In this document: in pieces, positions 8,881 to 16,943 of the stretch
How the letters are laid out: every line of letters starts with the position of its first letter
Numbering within the stretch: position 1 is the first letter of the stretch
Assembly: GCA_043756275.1 (NCBI GenBank)
Contig: JAYURJ010000227.1
Location: 6,939 to 70,938 of the forward strand
Reading direction: 5' to 3'
DNA length: 64,000 bases
DNA from: UKL13-2 sp043756275
GTDB taxonomy: Bacteria; Pseudomonadota; Gammaproteobacteria; Burkholderiales; Usitatibacteraceae
Program-made: the position numbers and the translations under genes
The notes under the pieces: generated by a model
Told to the model about the DNA's origin: nothing
Database searches by the model: none
What the model saw: the letters and a program-made list of their open reading frames with translations, nothing else

Positions 8881-9771
8881 ATGCCGGATTTTCAGGATTG
8901 GGCGCGCCACGTTGCGCTCGACATGGAACGCTCGCTGGAGACGCTGTTGCCCGCCAGCGCGACCGTACCCACCCGACTGCACGACGCGATGCGCTATGCC
9001 ACGCTCGGAGGCGGCAAGCGGGTGCGCCCGATGCTGGCTTTTGCGGCAGGATTGATCAGTGAAGCTGATCCCGCGCGTGTAAAAATTGTGGCCGCTGCGG
9101 TGGAAATCATTCACGCCTATTCGCTGGTGCACGATGATTTACCCTGCATGGATGACGACGTATTGCGTCGCGGCAAACCCACCTGTCACATCGAATTCGA
9201 TGAAGCCACCGCACTTTTGGCCGGTGATGCCTTGCAAGCGCTGGCGTTTGAATTGATGTCGAGTGTTCGCCTCGCTGATTCGAGCGAGACCCAAATCAAG
9301 ATGCAGCAATTATTTGCGCGCGCCTGCGGCTCGCATGGCATGGCGGGAGGACAGGCGATCGATCTGGCCAATGTCGACAAGCAGATCACGCTGCCCGAAT
9401 TGGAGTTCATGCATATTCTGAAGACCGGCGCGCTGATTCGCGCGTCCGTGCTGCTGGGTGCGTATTGCGGAAAACCGCTCGACGATGCTGAAATCGCGCA
9501 CCTGGATCGCTACGCCAAGCTGGTAGGGCTGGCTTTTCAGGTAGTGGACGACATTCTTGATTGCGAGTCTAATACCGAGAAACTAGGCAAAACGGCAGGC
9601 AAGGATCAGGATGCAAACAAGCCCACTTACGTGAGCTTGATGGGGCTGGCCCCGGCAAAACAATTTGCGGCAGAATTATTGCAGGGTGCCCTCGATACGC
9701 TCAGTGGCTTTGGCGGCAATGCTTCGCGCCTTCGTCAATTGGCAGAGTTCATCGTCCGGCGTCAGCATTAA
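8881..9771 (+). CDS. ispA: Farnesyl diphosphate synthase (polyprenyl synthetase)
   Basis: The product has 296 residues and makes C15 farnesyl diphosphate from DMAPP and IPP in the cytosol, feeding quinone side chains and undecaprenyl carrier. Visible motifs are GGGKRVRP (residues 43-50), the first aspartate-rich motif DDLPCMDDD (85-93) and the second VVDDILD (221-227). The insertion in the first motif (DDX4D) is typical of bacterial short-chain synthases. The frame is open from 8839, overlapping xseB, but ATG 8881 falls 4 bp after the xseB stop and starts the conserved protein. dxs follows 18 bp downstream. Geranyl diphosphate synthase activity cannot be excluded, but IspA is the usual gene here. 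Confidence 0.94.
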   Translation: MPDFQDWARHVALDMERSLETLLPASATVPTRLHDAMRYATLGGGKRVRPMLAFAAGLISEADPARVKIVAAAVEIIHAYSLVHDDLPCMDDDVLRRGKPTCHIEFDEATALLAGDALQALAFELMSSVRLADSSETQIKMQQLFARACGSHGMAGGQAIDLANVDKQITLPELEFMHILKTGALIRASVLLGAYCGKPLDDAEIAHLDRYAKLVGLAFQVVDDILDCESNTEKLGKTAGKDQDANKPTYVSLMGLAPAKQFAAELLQGALDTLSGFGGNASRLRQLAEFIVRRQH

Positions 9772-9789
9772 GAAGTTGCACAAAAACCC

Positions 9790-11703
9790 ATGAATAAATA
9801 TCCGTTGCTCGACAATATTAACGACCCCGCCGATCTGCGCCGTCTGGATCGCCGCGATCTTTCGTCGCTCGCCAAAGAATTGCGCGAATACATCGTCGAA
9901 TCGGTGTCCTCGACCGGCGGGCATTTTTCCTCGAACCTGGGCACGGTCGAACTCACGATTGCACTGCATTATGTATTCAACACGCCCGAAGATCGGCTGG
10001 TATGGGACGTGGGCCATCAGACCTACGGCCACAAAATTCTCACCGGTCGCAAAGCCGGTATGCCAAAGTTGCGCCAGAAAGGCGGCATTGCAGGATTCCC
10101 GCGTCGGGAAGAAAGTATTTACGACACCTTCGGCACGGCGCATTCTTCCACGTCCATTTCTGCGGCACTCGGTATGGCGGTCGCCGCGCGCCTGAGCGGA
10201 TCAAAACGTAAAGCCGTGGCCATTATTGGCGACGGTGCCATCACCGGTGGCATGGCCTTTGAGGCGATGAACAACGTCGGTCGCGAGAACGTCATCGTCA
10301 TCCTGAACGACAACGACATGTCGATTTCGGAAAGCATCGGTGCGCTCAACAATTATCTGGCTAAGCTCATGTCCGGGCGGTTTTATGCCAACACCAAAAA
10401 AACCGCTGAAAAAATTCTCTCGGCCACGCCTACGTTTATGGAAATCGCCAAGCGGGTGGAAGAGCACGCGAAAGGCATGATTACGCCCTCGACCATGTTT
10501 GAAGAGTTCGGCTTCAACTACACCGGACCCATCGACGGCCACAATGTTGATGTGCTGGTCGATACGCTCAGAAATATCAGCAAGCTCGATGGCCCGCAGT
10601 TTTTGCATATCGCCACCCGCAAAGGCCAGGGCTACAAGCTGGCCGAAGAAGATCCGATCCACTATCACGCGGCATCGGGAAAATTCGATCCGAAAATCGG
10701 TATCGCTAAACCGATGCCAATACCTGACGCCAAACCAAAGCCCACCTACACACAAATTTTTGGCGAGTGGCTGTGCGATATGGCGCGCGCCGATAAACGC
10801 ATGGTCGGCATCACGCCGGCGATGCGCGAAGGTTCTGGCATGGTCAAATTTTCGCAAGAATTCCCGAACCGTTACTTTGATGTGGCCATTGCAGAACAAC
10901 ATGCCGTCACCTTCGCAGCCGGTCTGGCTGCCGATGGAATGAAGCCGGTACTGGCGATTTATTCCACGTTTTTGCAGCGCGGCTATGACCAATTGATTCA
11001 CGATGTGGCGATCCAGAATCTGCCGGTGGTGTTTGCGCTTGATCGCGGTGGTTTGGTCGGTGCCGACGGCCCCACCCATCACGGTGCGTTTGATCTGTCT
11101 TTTTTGCGCTGTATTCCAAATATCACCGTGATGACGCCGGCCGATGAAAACGAATGTCGCCAAATGCTCTACACCGGCATGACGCTGGATTCTCCATCCG
11201 CTGTCCGCTATCCGCGCGGTACCGGCCCCGGTGTGGCGATCGAAAAAGAAATGACCGCACTTGCCGTCGGTAAAGGCGTGCTGACGCGCGAATTCAAGGG
11301 CTTCGATGCGAGACGTGTCGCCATTCTTGCCTTTGGTTCGATGGTCAAGCCCGCCACCGACGCGGGCGAAGAACTCAACGCCACCGTGGCCAATATGCGC
11401 TTTGTCAAACCGATTGATCACGAACTCATTTTCAAACTAGCCACAACGCATGACTACCTCGTCACCGTGGAAGAAAACGTGGTGATGGGTGGTGCCGGTA
11501 GCGCGGTGGCTGAATCGCTGGCGGCGCAGGACCTGAACATTCCCATGCTGCATCTGGGGCTGCCTGACCAGTTCGTTGAGCACGGCGATCCAGCCGCACT
11601 GCTCGCCGACTGTGGCCTCAACCGCGAAGGCATTATCCAATGCGTTCGCGCATGGCTGCAGCGCACATCGGCCTCGGCTGCGACAAAAAAAGCCGTTAGC
11701 TGA
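9790..11703 (+). CDS. dxs: 1-deoxy-D-xylulose-5-phosphate synthase
   Basis: This 637-residue thiamine-diphosphate enzyme condenses pyruvate and glyceraldehyde-3-phosphate in the first step of the MEP isoprenoid pathway. Its neighbour ispA uses the products of that pathway. The N-terminal TPP domain shows STGGHFSSNLG (His46 region) and the GDGAITGGMAFEAMNN magnesium/TPP motif (148-162). The middle domain has DVAIAEQHAVTFAAG with the catalytic Glu, and DRGGLVGADGPTHHGAFDL. A transketolase C-terminal domain follows. Length agrees with the usual 620-640. The ATG at 9790 is 18 bp after ispA. The large open frames on the opposite strand are codon shadows. Confidence 0.96.
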   Translation: MNKYPLLDNINDPADLRRLDRRDLSSLAKELREYIVESVSSTGGHFSSNLGTVELTIALHYVFNTPEDRLVWDVGHQTYGHKILTGRKAGMPKLRQKGGIAGFPRREESIYDTFGTAHSSTSISAALGMAVAARLSGSKRKAVAIIGDGAITGGMAFEAMNNVGRENVIVILNDNDMSISESIGALNNYLAKLMSGRFYANTKKTAEKILSATPTFMEIAKRVEEHAKGMITPSTMFEEFGFNYTGPIDGHNVDVLVDTLRNISKLDGPQFLHIATRKGQGYKLAEEDPIHYHAASGKFDPKIGIAKPMPIPDAKPKPTYTQIFGEWLCDMARADKRMVGITPAMREGSGMVKFSQEFPNRYFDVAIAEQHAVTFAAGLAADGMKPVLAIYSTFLQRGYDQLIHDVAIQNLPVVFALDRGGLVGADGPTHHGAFDLSFLRCIPNITVMTPADENECRQMLYTGMTLDSPSAVRYPRGTGPGVAIEKEMTALAVGKGVLTREFKGFDARRVAILAFGSMVKPATDAGEELNATVANMRFVKPIDHELIFKLATTHDYLVTVEENVVMGGAGSAVAESLAAQDLNIPMLHLGLPDQFVEHGDPAALLADCGLNREGIIQCVRAWLQRTSASAATKKAVS

Positions 11704-11749
11704 ATTCGTTTTGCGGCAACACAATTCTCAAGCTTTTGATCAGGTGAGC

Positions 11750-12190
11750 ATGACGAAATTTCATTTAGTCCGCTTTGCAAGCGCTCTCGCCATTGTGGCG
11801 ATGTCCACCGCCGTCCTCGCGCAAACACCGCCGCTGGCCAACTCTGGCTGTGCAAAACCGGCGATGCCGGATGCGACGAAAAAACTTGTCGCGGCGGATG
11901 CGAACGCGTTCGTGCGCTCGCTCGAGACATTCAGAAATTGTGTGCAGGTGTTTTCTGAAAGCCAGAAGCTCATCGCGGCGACCAAACAAAAAGAAGCCGA
12001 AGCCTTCAAAGTGTCCGTACAGAACGCCTCGCAGGCAGCAACCGTTGCTGCTGCCGCGGCAGACGCCGCCGCCAAAGATTACAACGCGTTCTCACAGCAG
12101 GCGATCAAAATCGTGACGCCAAAAGAAACTGCGGACGCGCCGAAGAAAGCCATCGAGGCACCAGCACCCCGGCCCCAGCGTGGCTATTGA
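11750..12190 (+). CDS. Small secreted protein of unknown function, paralogue 1
   Basis: This 146-residue protein starts at the ATG at 11750, which has AGGTGA five bases upstream. A signal peptide (about 1-25, ending VLAQ) precedes a helical, alanine- and lysine-rich mature part and a basic proline-rich tail (PAPRPQRGY). Two cysteines lie at SGCAKP and RNCVQVF. The mature core resembles the next gene: Cys-X-X-Pro, then a C-X-Q-X-F helix, then A-X-X-YN-X-F. The two look like a tandem duplication. The N-terminal segment encoded upstream of 11750 in the same frame lies inside dxs and is not part of the protein. No family recognised; probably periplasmic. It may be transcribed from dxs or from its own start. 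Confidence 0.7.
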   Translation: MTKFHLVRFASALAIVAMSTAVLAQTPPLANSGCAKPAMPDATKKLVAADANAFVRSLETFRNCVQVFSESQKLIAATKQKEAEAFKVSVQNASQAATVAAAAADAAAKDYNAFSQQAIKIVTPKETADAPKKAIEAPAPRPQRGY

Positions 12191-12223
12191 GGCGGTTATT
12201 GATTTATTTTTCTGGAAAACACC

Positions 12224-12544
12224 ATGTTCAAACGTTTCGCCATCATCGTATCTGTCGGGTTCTCTGCCATTGCCGCCGCACAGACGCCAACACCGCCAGC
12301 GCCGACTGCCGTTTCTGCCGCACCCCGACCCCCGCACACCTGCATGAGGCCCGATCACCCGGGTCGGCTCGCCTCAAATAATCAGCTAAAATCGTATAAC
12401 AATGATGCAAAGCTCTATCGCGAATGCCTGCAGGCGTTCGTGAAAGCGCAGGCGGAACTGGTTAAATTTCACTCTGAAATCGGCAATAGCGCGGTCAATG
12501 AGTACAACGATTACGTGACGGAATTTGCCAAGACGAAAGAATAG
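12224..12544 (+). CDS. Small secreted protein of unknown function, paralogue 2
   Basis: This 106-residue protein has a signal peptide (MFKRFAIIVSVGFSAIAAAQ) and then a short proline/threonine linker. The helical core has Cys residues at HTCMRPDHPGR and YRECLQAF. The segment YRECLQAFVKAQAELVKFH parallels FRNCVQVFSESQKLIAATK in the preceding gene, and both end with a YN-containing helix (EYNDYV here, DYNAFS there). Conserved spacing of the two cysteines suggests one intramolecular disulfide in the periplasm. The gap to paralogue 1 is 33 bp, so they are probably co-expressed. I do not recognise the family, and no function is proposed. Confidence 0.68.
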   Translation: MFKRFAIIVSVGFSAIAAAQTPTPPAPTAVSAAPRPPHTCMRPDHPGRLASNNQLKSYNNDAKLYRECLQAFVKAQAELVKFHSEIGNSAVNEYNDYVTEFAKTKE

Positions 12545-12595
12545 TGCCGCCGGGACAAGCGACGGTTAGATTTACGCATTAGGCAGCCAAATACA

Positions 12596-12660
12596 GAACG
12601 CCAGTTGACGGCTCTCACAGGCCGCTTTCCCTCCAAACGCCGCGCCAATGCTAGAGTTTT
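12596..12660. repeat. Intergenic repeat copy
   Basis: The copy begins GAACGCCAGTTGACGG and ends CGCGCCAATGCTAGAG followed by TTTT. It lies between the convergent ends of the secreted paralogue (plus) and the YcaQ-like gene (minus). The right end matches the copies at 7176 and 56622; the left end matches those at 22768 and 27281. Confidence 0.72.
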
Positions 12661-12695
12661 GAATATTTATGCGGGGTCGCGGGTTTGTCATTGCT

Positions 12696-13796
12696 CTATT
12701 CAACCACCAGAAAATCTCCCAGCCGCGTAATCTCTGCCTCGAGTTCCCGCTTGAATATCGTTGCCGCAGCACCCGAAGGTTTCCGCGATGCGTAACCAAT
12801 CTTCACCTGAACCCGGCCGTTCGCGTTGGTCTCCACGTTGCCCCAGCCGATCACATCATCGCGCCACAACAACGGCAACGCATAATAACCAAGCTTGCGT
12901 TTTGCGACAGGCGTGTAGGCTTCAAACCGATAGCGCCAGCCCCACAGATGTTCAAATCGCAGCCGGTCCCACACCACCGGATCGAAGGGTGCTACCAATC
13001 GCACCTGGTCGTCACACCCCGCTGGCATCGGCTCTTCCGTCGGCCACACGTAGGTCACATGATCAATTTTCTCTGTGCGCAGCTCGCCACGCTTGATCAT
13101 CAATTCCAATCGCTTCACGCAATCCACGCCCGGTCGTGCATCACCCATCACGCGCGCAAATCGCATCAATGACCGCAGCGGCATCGGCGCATACAGATTG
13201 ATCATCAGCCGCACCAAACCATCGGCACGCGCATTGCCCGAGAGTGCGCGCGCAGGCCTGGGTGCGGCGGCGTAGACGCGGATGCCCGCGTCGCGACGAT
13301 GCACATGAACCCGGCCTTCGCGATGCAACCCCTCAAGCAGCAATGTAGTTGCCGATGAACTTCCGCCCCAGCCATTTACGCGTTTGCCGCTGCTTAATGC
13401 TTTTTCCAGATCACGCGGGTGGGCGTGTTCGTGCTCCTTCAGGTAGCGCAACACCGCGCGGCGCAGCGACGCATGCTCGGCCATAAAATCACGCCAGCCC
13501 TGCGATACGGCGCGGGGATGCAGTAAGGCCAATTCGTCACGATGAAAAAATCCGTAGTTGTAAATGCTGTCTTCAACCAATGGCAGCGCGGCGTATTGTT
13601 TCTCCAGATCGTCGGCGCGGTAATTGTTGACACGATGACGCAGGATCAGATCCTGTGCGCGTGCCGGTGCGCGGATCGGGTCCGCTTGCAGATAGCCTAA
13701 TTTCTTGACGGCATCGACAAGTGGGCGTGGCGCGAATAGCGAACGTGTTACGGCGTAGCGCCGCAAAGCATCCACGGTGACAGGTTGCGTCGTCAC
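12696..13796 (-). CDS. ycaQ: YcaQ-like winged-helix DNA glycosylase (HTH_42 family)
   Basis: This 366-residue protein has the HTH_42/YcaQ architecture. Residues QAD at 37-39 (LGYLQADPI) correspond to the catalytic Gln-X-Asp of YcaQ/AlkX, while AlkZ has Gln-X-Gln. Further family segments are RHRVNNYRADDLEKQ and YNYGFFHRDELALLHPR. Characterised members unhook or excise bulky alkyl adducts and interstrand cross-links from DNA. The start is a GTG (complement of 13794-13796) that overlaps the GST stop in GTGA, so translation is probably coupled to the upstream glutathione transferase. That pairing fits defence against alkylating electrophiles (inference). Activity on cross-links is inferred from the motif only. 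Confidence 0.82.
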   Translation of the reverse strand: MTTQPVTVDALRRYAVTRSLFAPRPLVDAVKKLGYLQADPIRAPARAQDLILRHRVNNYRADDLEKQYAALPLVEDSIYNYGFFHRDELALLHPRAVSQGWRDFMAEHASLRRAVLRYLKEHEHAHPRDLEKALSSGKRVNGWGGSSSATTLLLEGLHREGRVHVHRRDAGIRVYAAAPRPARALSGNARADGLVRLMINLYAPMPLRSLMRFARVMGDARPGVDCVKRLELMIKRGELRTEKIDHVTYVWPTEEPMPAGCDDQVRLVAPFDPVVWDRLRFEHLWGWRYRFEAYTPVAKRKLGYYALPLLWRDDVIGWGNVETNANGRVQVKIGYASRKPSGAAATIFKRELEAEITRLGDFLVVE

Positions 13797-14494
13797 TTGA
13801 CGGTATTTTTATCCTGACCAAACAAGATTTTCTTTTGCGCTTCCGACATCACGGTTGGTGTTTCAAGGCGCACTTCCTTGGCACGTGCATACGCGCGTGT
13901 CGTCGCCGGACGCGCCTTGATAGTGGCGTGCCAGCGCGCCAGATGCGGGAAGTCATTCATGTCCTGTCCCTGATTCTGCGGAATGATCCAGGGATAGGAA
14001 GCCATATCGGCAATCGTGTACTTTTTACCGGTGATAAATGCGCGATCAGCCAGGCGCTTATTCAATACACCGTACAAGCGCGACGTTTCTTTCACGTAGC
14101 GATCAATGGCGTAGGGAATTTTTTCCGGTGCGTAATTGTTGAAATGATGATTCTGTCCTGCCATGGGGCCTAAGCCGCCCATCTGCCACATCAGCCATTC
14201 AAGTGTTTCCACTTGCCCGCGCAAATCCCTGGCAATGAACTTGCCGGTCTTGCCGGCGAGATAAAGCAAAATCGCGCCGGACTCAAATACGCTGATCGGT
14301 TTTTTGCCGTCGAGCGGTGCGTGATCAATGATTGCAGGCATGCGATTGTTCGGCGAAAATTTCAGAAAGTCGGGATTGAATTGCTCGCCTGTGCCGATAT
14401 TCACGCCCTTGAGCACATAAGGCAATTTTGTTTCTTCGAGGAACAGCGTGATCTTGTGGCCATTCGGGGTCGGCCAGTAATAAAGTTCAATCAT
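13793..14494 (-). CDS. Nu-class glutathione S-transferase / GSH-dependent disulfide oxidoreductase (YfcG/YghU-like)
   Basis: This 233-residue protein has an N-terminal thioredoxin-fold domain (1-85) and an all-helical C-terminal domain. The start MIELYYWPTPNGHKITLFLE places Thr9 and Asn11 where YfcG uses them to hold glutathione. ESGAILLYLA is the G-site SNAIL/ESGAI motif. The long insert LEWLMWQMGGLGPMAGQNHH is characteristic of the Nu class. Members reduce disulfides or peroxides with glutathione in the cytosol. The gene sits upstream of, and overlaps, the YcaQ-like glycosylase gene. It is in a window that also encodes glutathione synthesis and KefFC. Confidence 0.88.
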   Translation of the reverse strand: MIELYYWPTPNGHKITLFLEETKLPYVLKGVNIGTGEQFNPDFLKFSPNNRMPAIIDHAPLDGKKPISVFESGAILLYLAGKTGKFIARDLRGQVETLEWLMWQMGGLGPMAGQNHHFNNYAPEKIPYAIDRYVKETSRLYGVLNKRLADRAFITGKKYTIADMASYPWIIPQNQGQDMNDFPHLARWHATIKARPATTRAYARAKEVRLETPTVMSEAQKKILFGQDKNTVK

Positions 14495-14515
14495 TTATTT
14501 TTCCTCAAACCTTGG

Positions 14516-15595
14516 TCATTTGCCAAACGCGTTCACTGCCGCGCGCTTGTATTGATCGGGCCATTCTAGCGTGTCGCCCAGCGCTTGGGCCGCATGGCGT
14601 GGCCAGTAGGGATCGCGTAGCAAGGCGCGCGCAAGGAACACGCAATCGGCGTCCCCATCGGCGATGATTTGTTCGGCTTGCACCGGCTCGGTGATCAATC
14701 CAACCGCACCAGTGGCGATGTCAGCGCCCGCACGGATGGTGCGAGAAAACGGCACCTGATAGCCGGGGCGAATCGTCATCTTGGCATCATGCACATTGCC
14801 GCCAGATGAAACATCAATCAGATCGATGCCAAGCGCTTTGGCACGTTTGCAAAATTCAATCGACTGCTGCACATCCCAACCACCTTCTTTCCAGTCGCTT
14901 GCTGAAATTCGCAGCATCACGGGCAGATGCGCTGGCCAGACTTTACGAACCGCGTCGCAGACCTGAAGCGGAAAGCGCATGCGATTTTCCAGCGAACCGC
15001 CGTATTCATCGGTTCGCAAATTGGATAGCGGCGACAAGAATTCGTGGATCAAATAACCATGCGCACCATGAATTTCCAGCACCTCGAAACCGGCTACCAA
15101 TGAACGTTTGGCGGCGGCGAGAAAGGCCTCCACCGTCTCGCCGATTTCAACAATCGTCATCTGTCGCGGCACGGGATAGCTCGATGAAAATGGCAGATCG
15201 GCCGGGCCAACCACCGGCCAGCCACCTGCGCCGAGCGCGACAGCACCATGGCCGCGCCAAGGCGAAAACGTGGAGGCCTTACGACCGGCATGCGCCAACT
15301 GGATCGCGGGTACTGCGCCCTGCGCCTTGATGAACGCGGCAATGGGGCGCCAGCCATCTGCGTGGGCATCCGACCAGATACCTGCGTCTTCAGGCGAAAT
15401 TCGGCCCCCAGGCGTCACCGATGCGGCCTCGGTCATCACCATCGCAGCACCACCGACGGCGCGCGACCCCAGATGCACCATGTGCCATTCGTTGGGCATG
15501 CCGTCTTTGCTGCTGTACTGGCACATCGGTGACACAAAAACACGGTTCCTGAACGTCAGCTCGCGCAGCGTGAAGGGCGAAAATAATTGGGACAT
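14516..15595 (-). CDS. Old Yellow Enzyme family NADH:flavin oxidoreductase, YqjM/NamA type
   Basis: This 359-residue FMN-dependent TIM barrel belongs to the thermophilic-like OYE class. Cys25 in FVSPMCQYSS modulates the flavin in YqjM. HAGRKAS carries the His pair for substrate binding, and GAHGYLIHEFLSPLSN plus YGGSLENR complete the signature. These enzymes reduce activated carbon-carbon double bonds such as enals, enones and nitro compounds with NAD(P)H. The ATG at 15595 starts the conserved protein; a TTG at 15604 is the other option, and neither has a good Shine-Dalgarno. It lies 21 bp upstream of the GST and ycaQ genes on the same strand, so the three may form an electrophile-response operon (inference). 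Confidence 0.9.
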   Translation of the reverse strand: MSQLFSPFTLRELTFRNRVFVSPMCQYSSKDGMPNEWHMVHLGSRAVGGAAMVMTEAASVTPGGRISPEDAGIWSDAHADGWRPIAAFIKAQGAVPAIQLAHAGRKASTFSPWRGHGAVALGAGGWPVVGPADLPFSSSYPVPRQMTIVEIGETVEAFLAAAKRSLVAGFEVLEIHGAHGYLIHEFLSPLSNLRTDEYGGSLENRMRFPLQVCDAVRKVWPAHLPVMLRISASDWKEGGWDVQQSIEFCKRAKALGIDLIDVSSGGNVHDAKMTIRPGYQVPFSRTIRAGADIATGAVGLITEPVQAEQIIADGDADCVFLARALLRDPYWPRHAAQALGDTLEWPDQYKRAAVNAFGK

Positions 15596-15693
15596 GGAGG
15601 TCAATGGTTTCGATAAGTTGGGAGAGGAGATTCTAGATCAGCAATCAGCGACAATAGCGTATCCATCGGAACAATCGTCGTGATGCAAATAGC

Positions 15694-16788
15694 ATGAAAT
15701 CTTTGATCATTCGCGCCGGTCCGCGCGCGCTGCAGCACATGCGCGAACACGGGCTACGACCTAACGACATCGACATCGTACCCGGTGCAGCAGGCGGCCC
15801 TAAAGGCTTGGGGCTCGCACGCCTCGACGAATATTTGTTTGCCGACTGGCTGCCCTCGGGCTTTGCCACCCGCGCCAAGCCGATCAAATTAATCGGCGCA
15901 TCGATCGGAGCCTGGCGCTTTGCGGCGGTCTGCCGCAGCGACCCGCGCGAGGCGCTCGCCGCATTGACCAAGGCCTACAGCGAGCAGAAATATCCGAAAA
16001 AAGTCGATGCGAAATTTGTGTCGGCGTATGCGCGCGACTTGACTGATTCGCTATTCGACGGGCGCGAGGAGCAATTGCTGTCCAACCCGCATTACCAATT
16101 GAACGTGCTGGTCGTGCGCGGCAAGGGGATTTTGCATCGCGAGGCACGCGGTCGCACACATGCCGGCTTTGCGCTTGCCGCACTGGCCAACGCAGTGGGC
16201 CGACCACATCTGAGGCACTTTCTGGATCGCGTCTGGTTCTACGCGGACCGGCAAAACACCGGTATTGGATTACCTGCTGATGACGGCCAGTCGATTGATC
16301 GTTTCCACACCCATTACGTCAAGCTCACTGCGGCAAATTTCGGCGATGCGCTGATCGCTTCGGGTTCCATTCCACTGGTGTTGCAAGGGGTGCCGCAGAT
16401 CGCCGATGCGCCGCCGGGCACGTTCTGGGACGGCGGCATCATCGACTACCATTTGCATCTGCCTTACCACCGCACGCCGGGGCTGGTGCTGTATCCGCAC
16501 TTCACCGACAAGATTGTCCCCGGCTGGCTGGACAAAATGTTGCCTTGGCGGAAAGCGCAGGGACCGTGGCTGGACAACATGATCCTGCTATCACCGACGC
16601 GCGAATATCTCGATTCGCTGCCGCATCGCAAACTCCCTGACCGCAATGACTTCAAGCGATTTATCGACGACTACGACGGTCGTCTGCGCTACTGGCAACG
16701 CGCGATGGCAGAAAGTGCGCGGCTGCGGGATGAATTTGCAGCGCTGGTGGCGAGCGGGCGCATTGCCGATGAGGTATTGCCGCTATAA
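15694..16788 (+). CDS. Patatin-like phospholipase family protein
   Basis: This 364-residue protein has the catalytic dyad of the patatin family: Ser70 in GASIGAW (G-X-S-X-G) and Asp246 in WDGGIIDYH (the D-G-G/A motif). The glycine-rich oxyanion loop is GAAGGPKGLG (31-40). No signal peptide or membrane segment is evident, so it is probably cytosolic or peripherally membrane bound. The family hydrolyses acyl ester bonds of lipids, and the natural substrate is unknown. It is transcribed divergently from the OYE gene with a gap of about 98 bp holding both promoters. The next gene is a lipoprotein 155 bp downstream. Confidence 0.86.
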   Translation: MKSLIIRAGPRALQHMREHGLRPNDIDIVPGAAGGPKGLGLARLDEYLFADWLPSGFATRAKPIKLIGASIGAWRFAAVCRSDPREALAALTKAYSEQKYPKKVDAKFVSAYARDLTDSLFDGREEQLLSNPHYQLNVLVVRGKGILHREARGRTHAGFALAALANAVGRPHLRHFLDRVWFYADRQNTGIGLPADDGQSIDRFHTHYVKLTAANFGDALIASGSIPLVLQGVPQIADAPPGTFWDGGIIDYHLHLPYHRTPGLVLYPHFTDKIVPGWLDKMLPWRKAQGPWLDNMILLSPTREYLDSLPHRKLPDRNDFKRFIDDYDGRLRYWQRAMAESARLRDEFAALVASGRIADEVLPL

Positions 16789-16943
16789 CTGCGGCGCAGT
16801 ATACGATGCACATGAAGAATGACCGCCACACTGGGGTTTCGTCTGCCAAATCCTGCATTTCGTCACCTCCCGCTACAATGCGATGGGCTGCTTCGTGAGC
16901 CACATTGCGCCGTTGGAAATTTTATTAGCGTCAGCAGGAACCT

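Noticed and set aside
10201..11421. 406-codon open frame antisense to dxs
   Set aside because: Lies entirely opposite a well-conserved gene, matches no family and is His/Arg-rich as expected from reversed codons. Similar long antisense frames opposite kefC, the S9 peptidase and yifB were dropped for the same reason.
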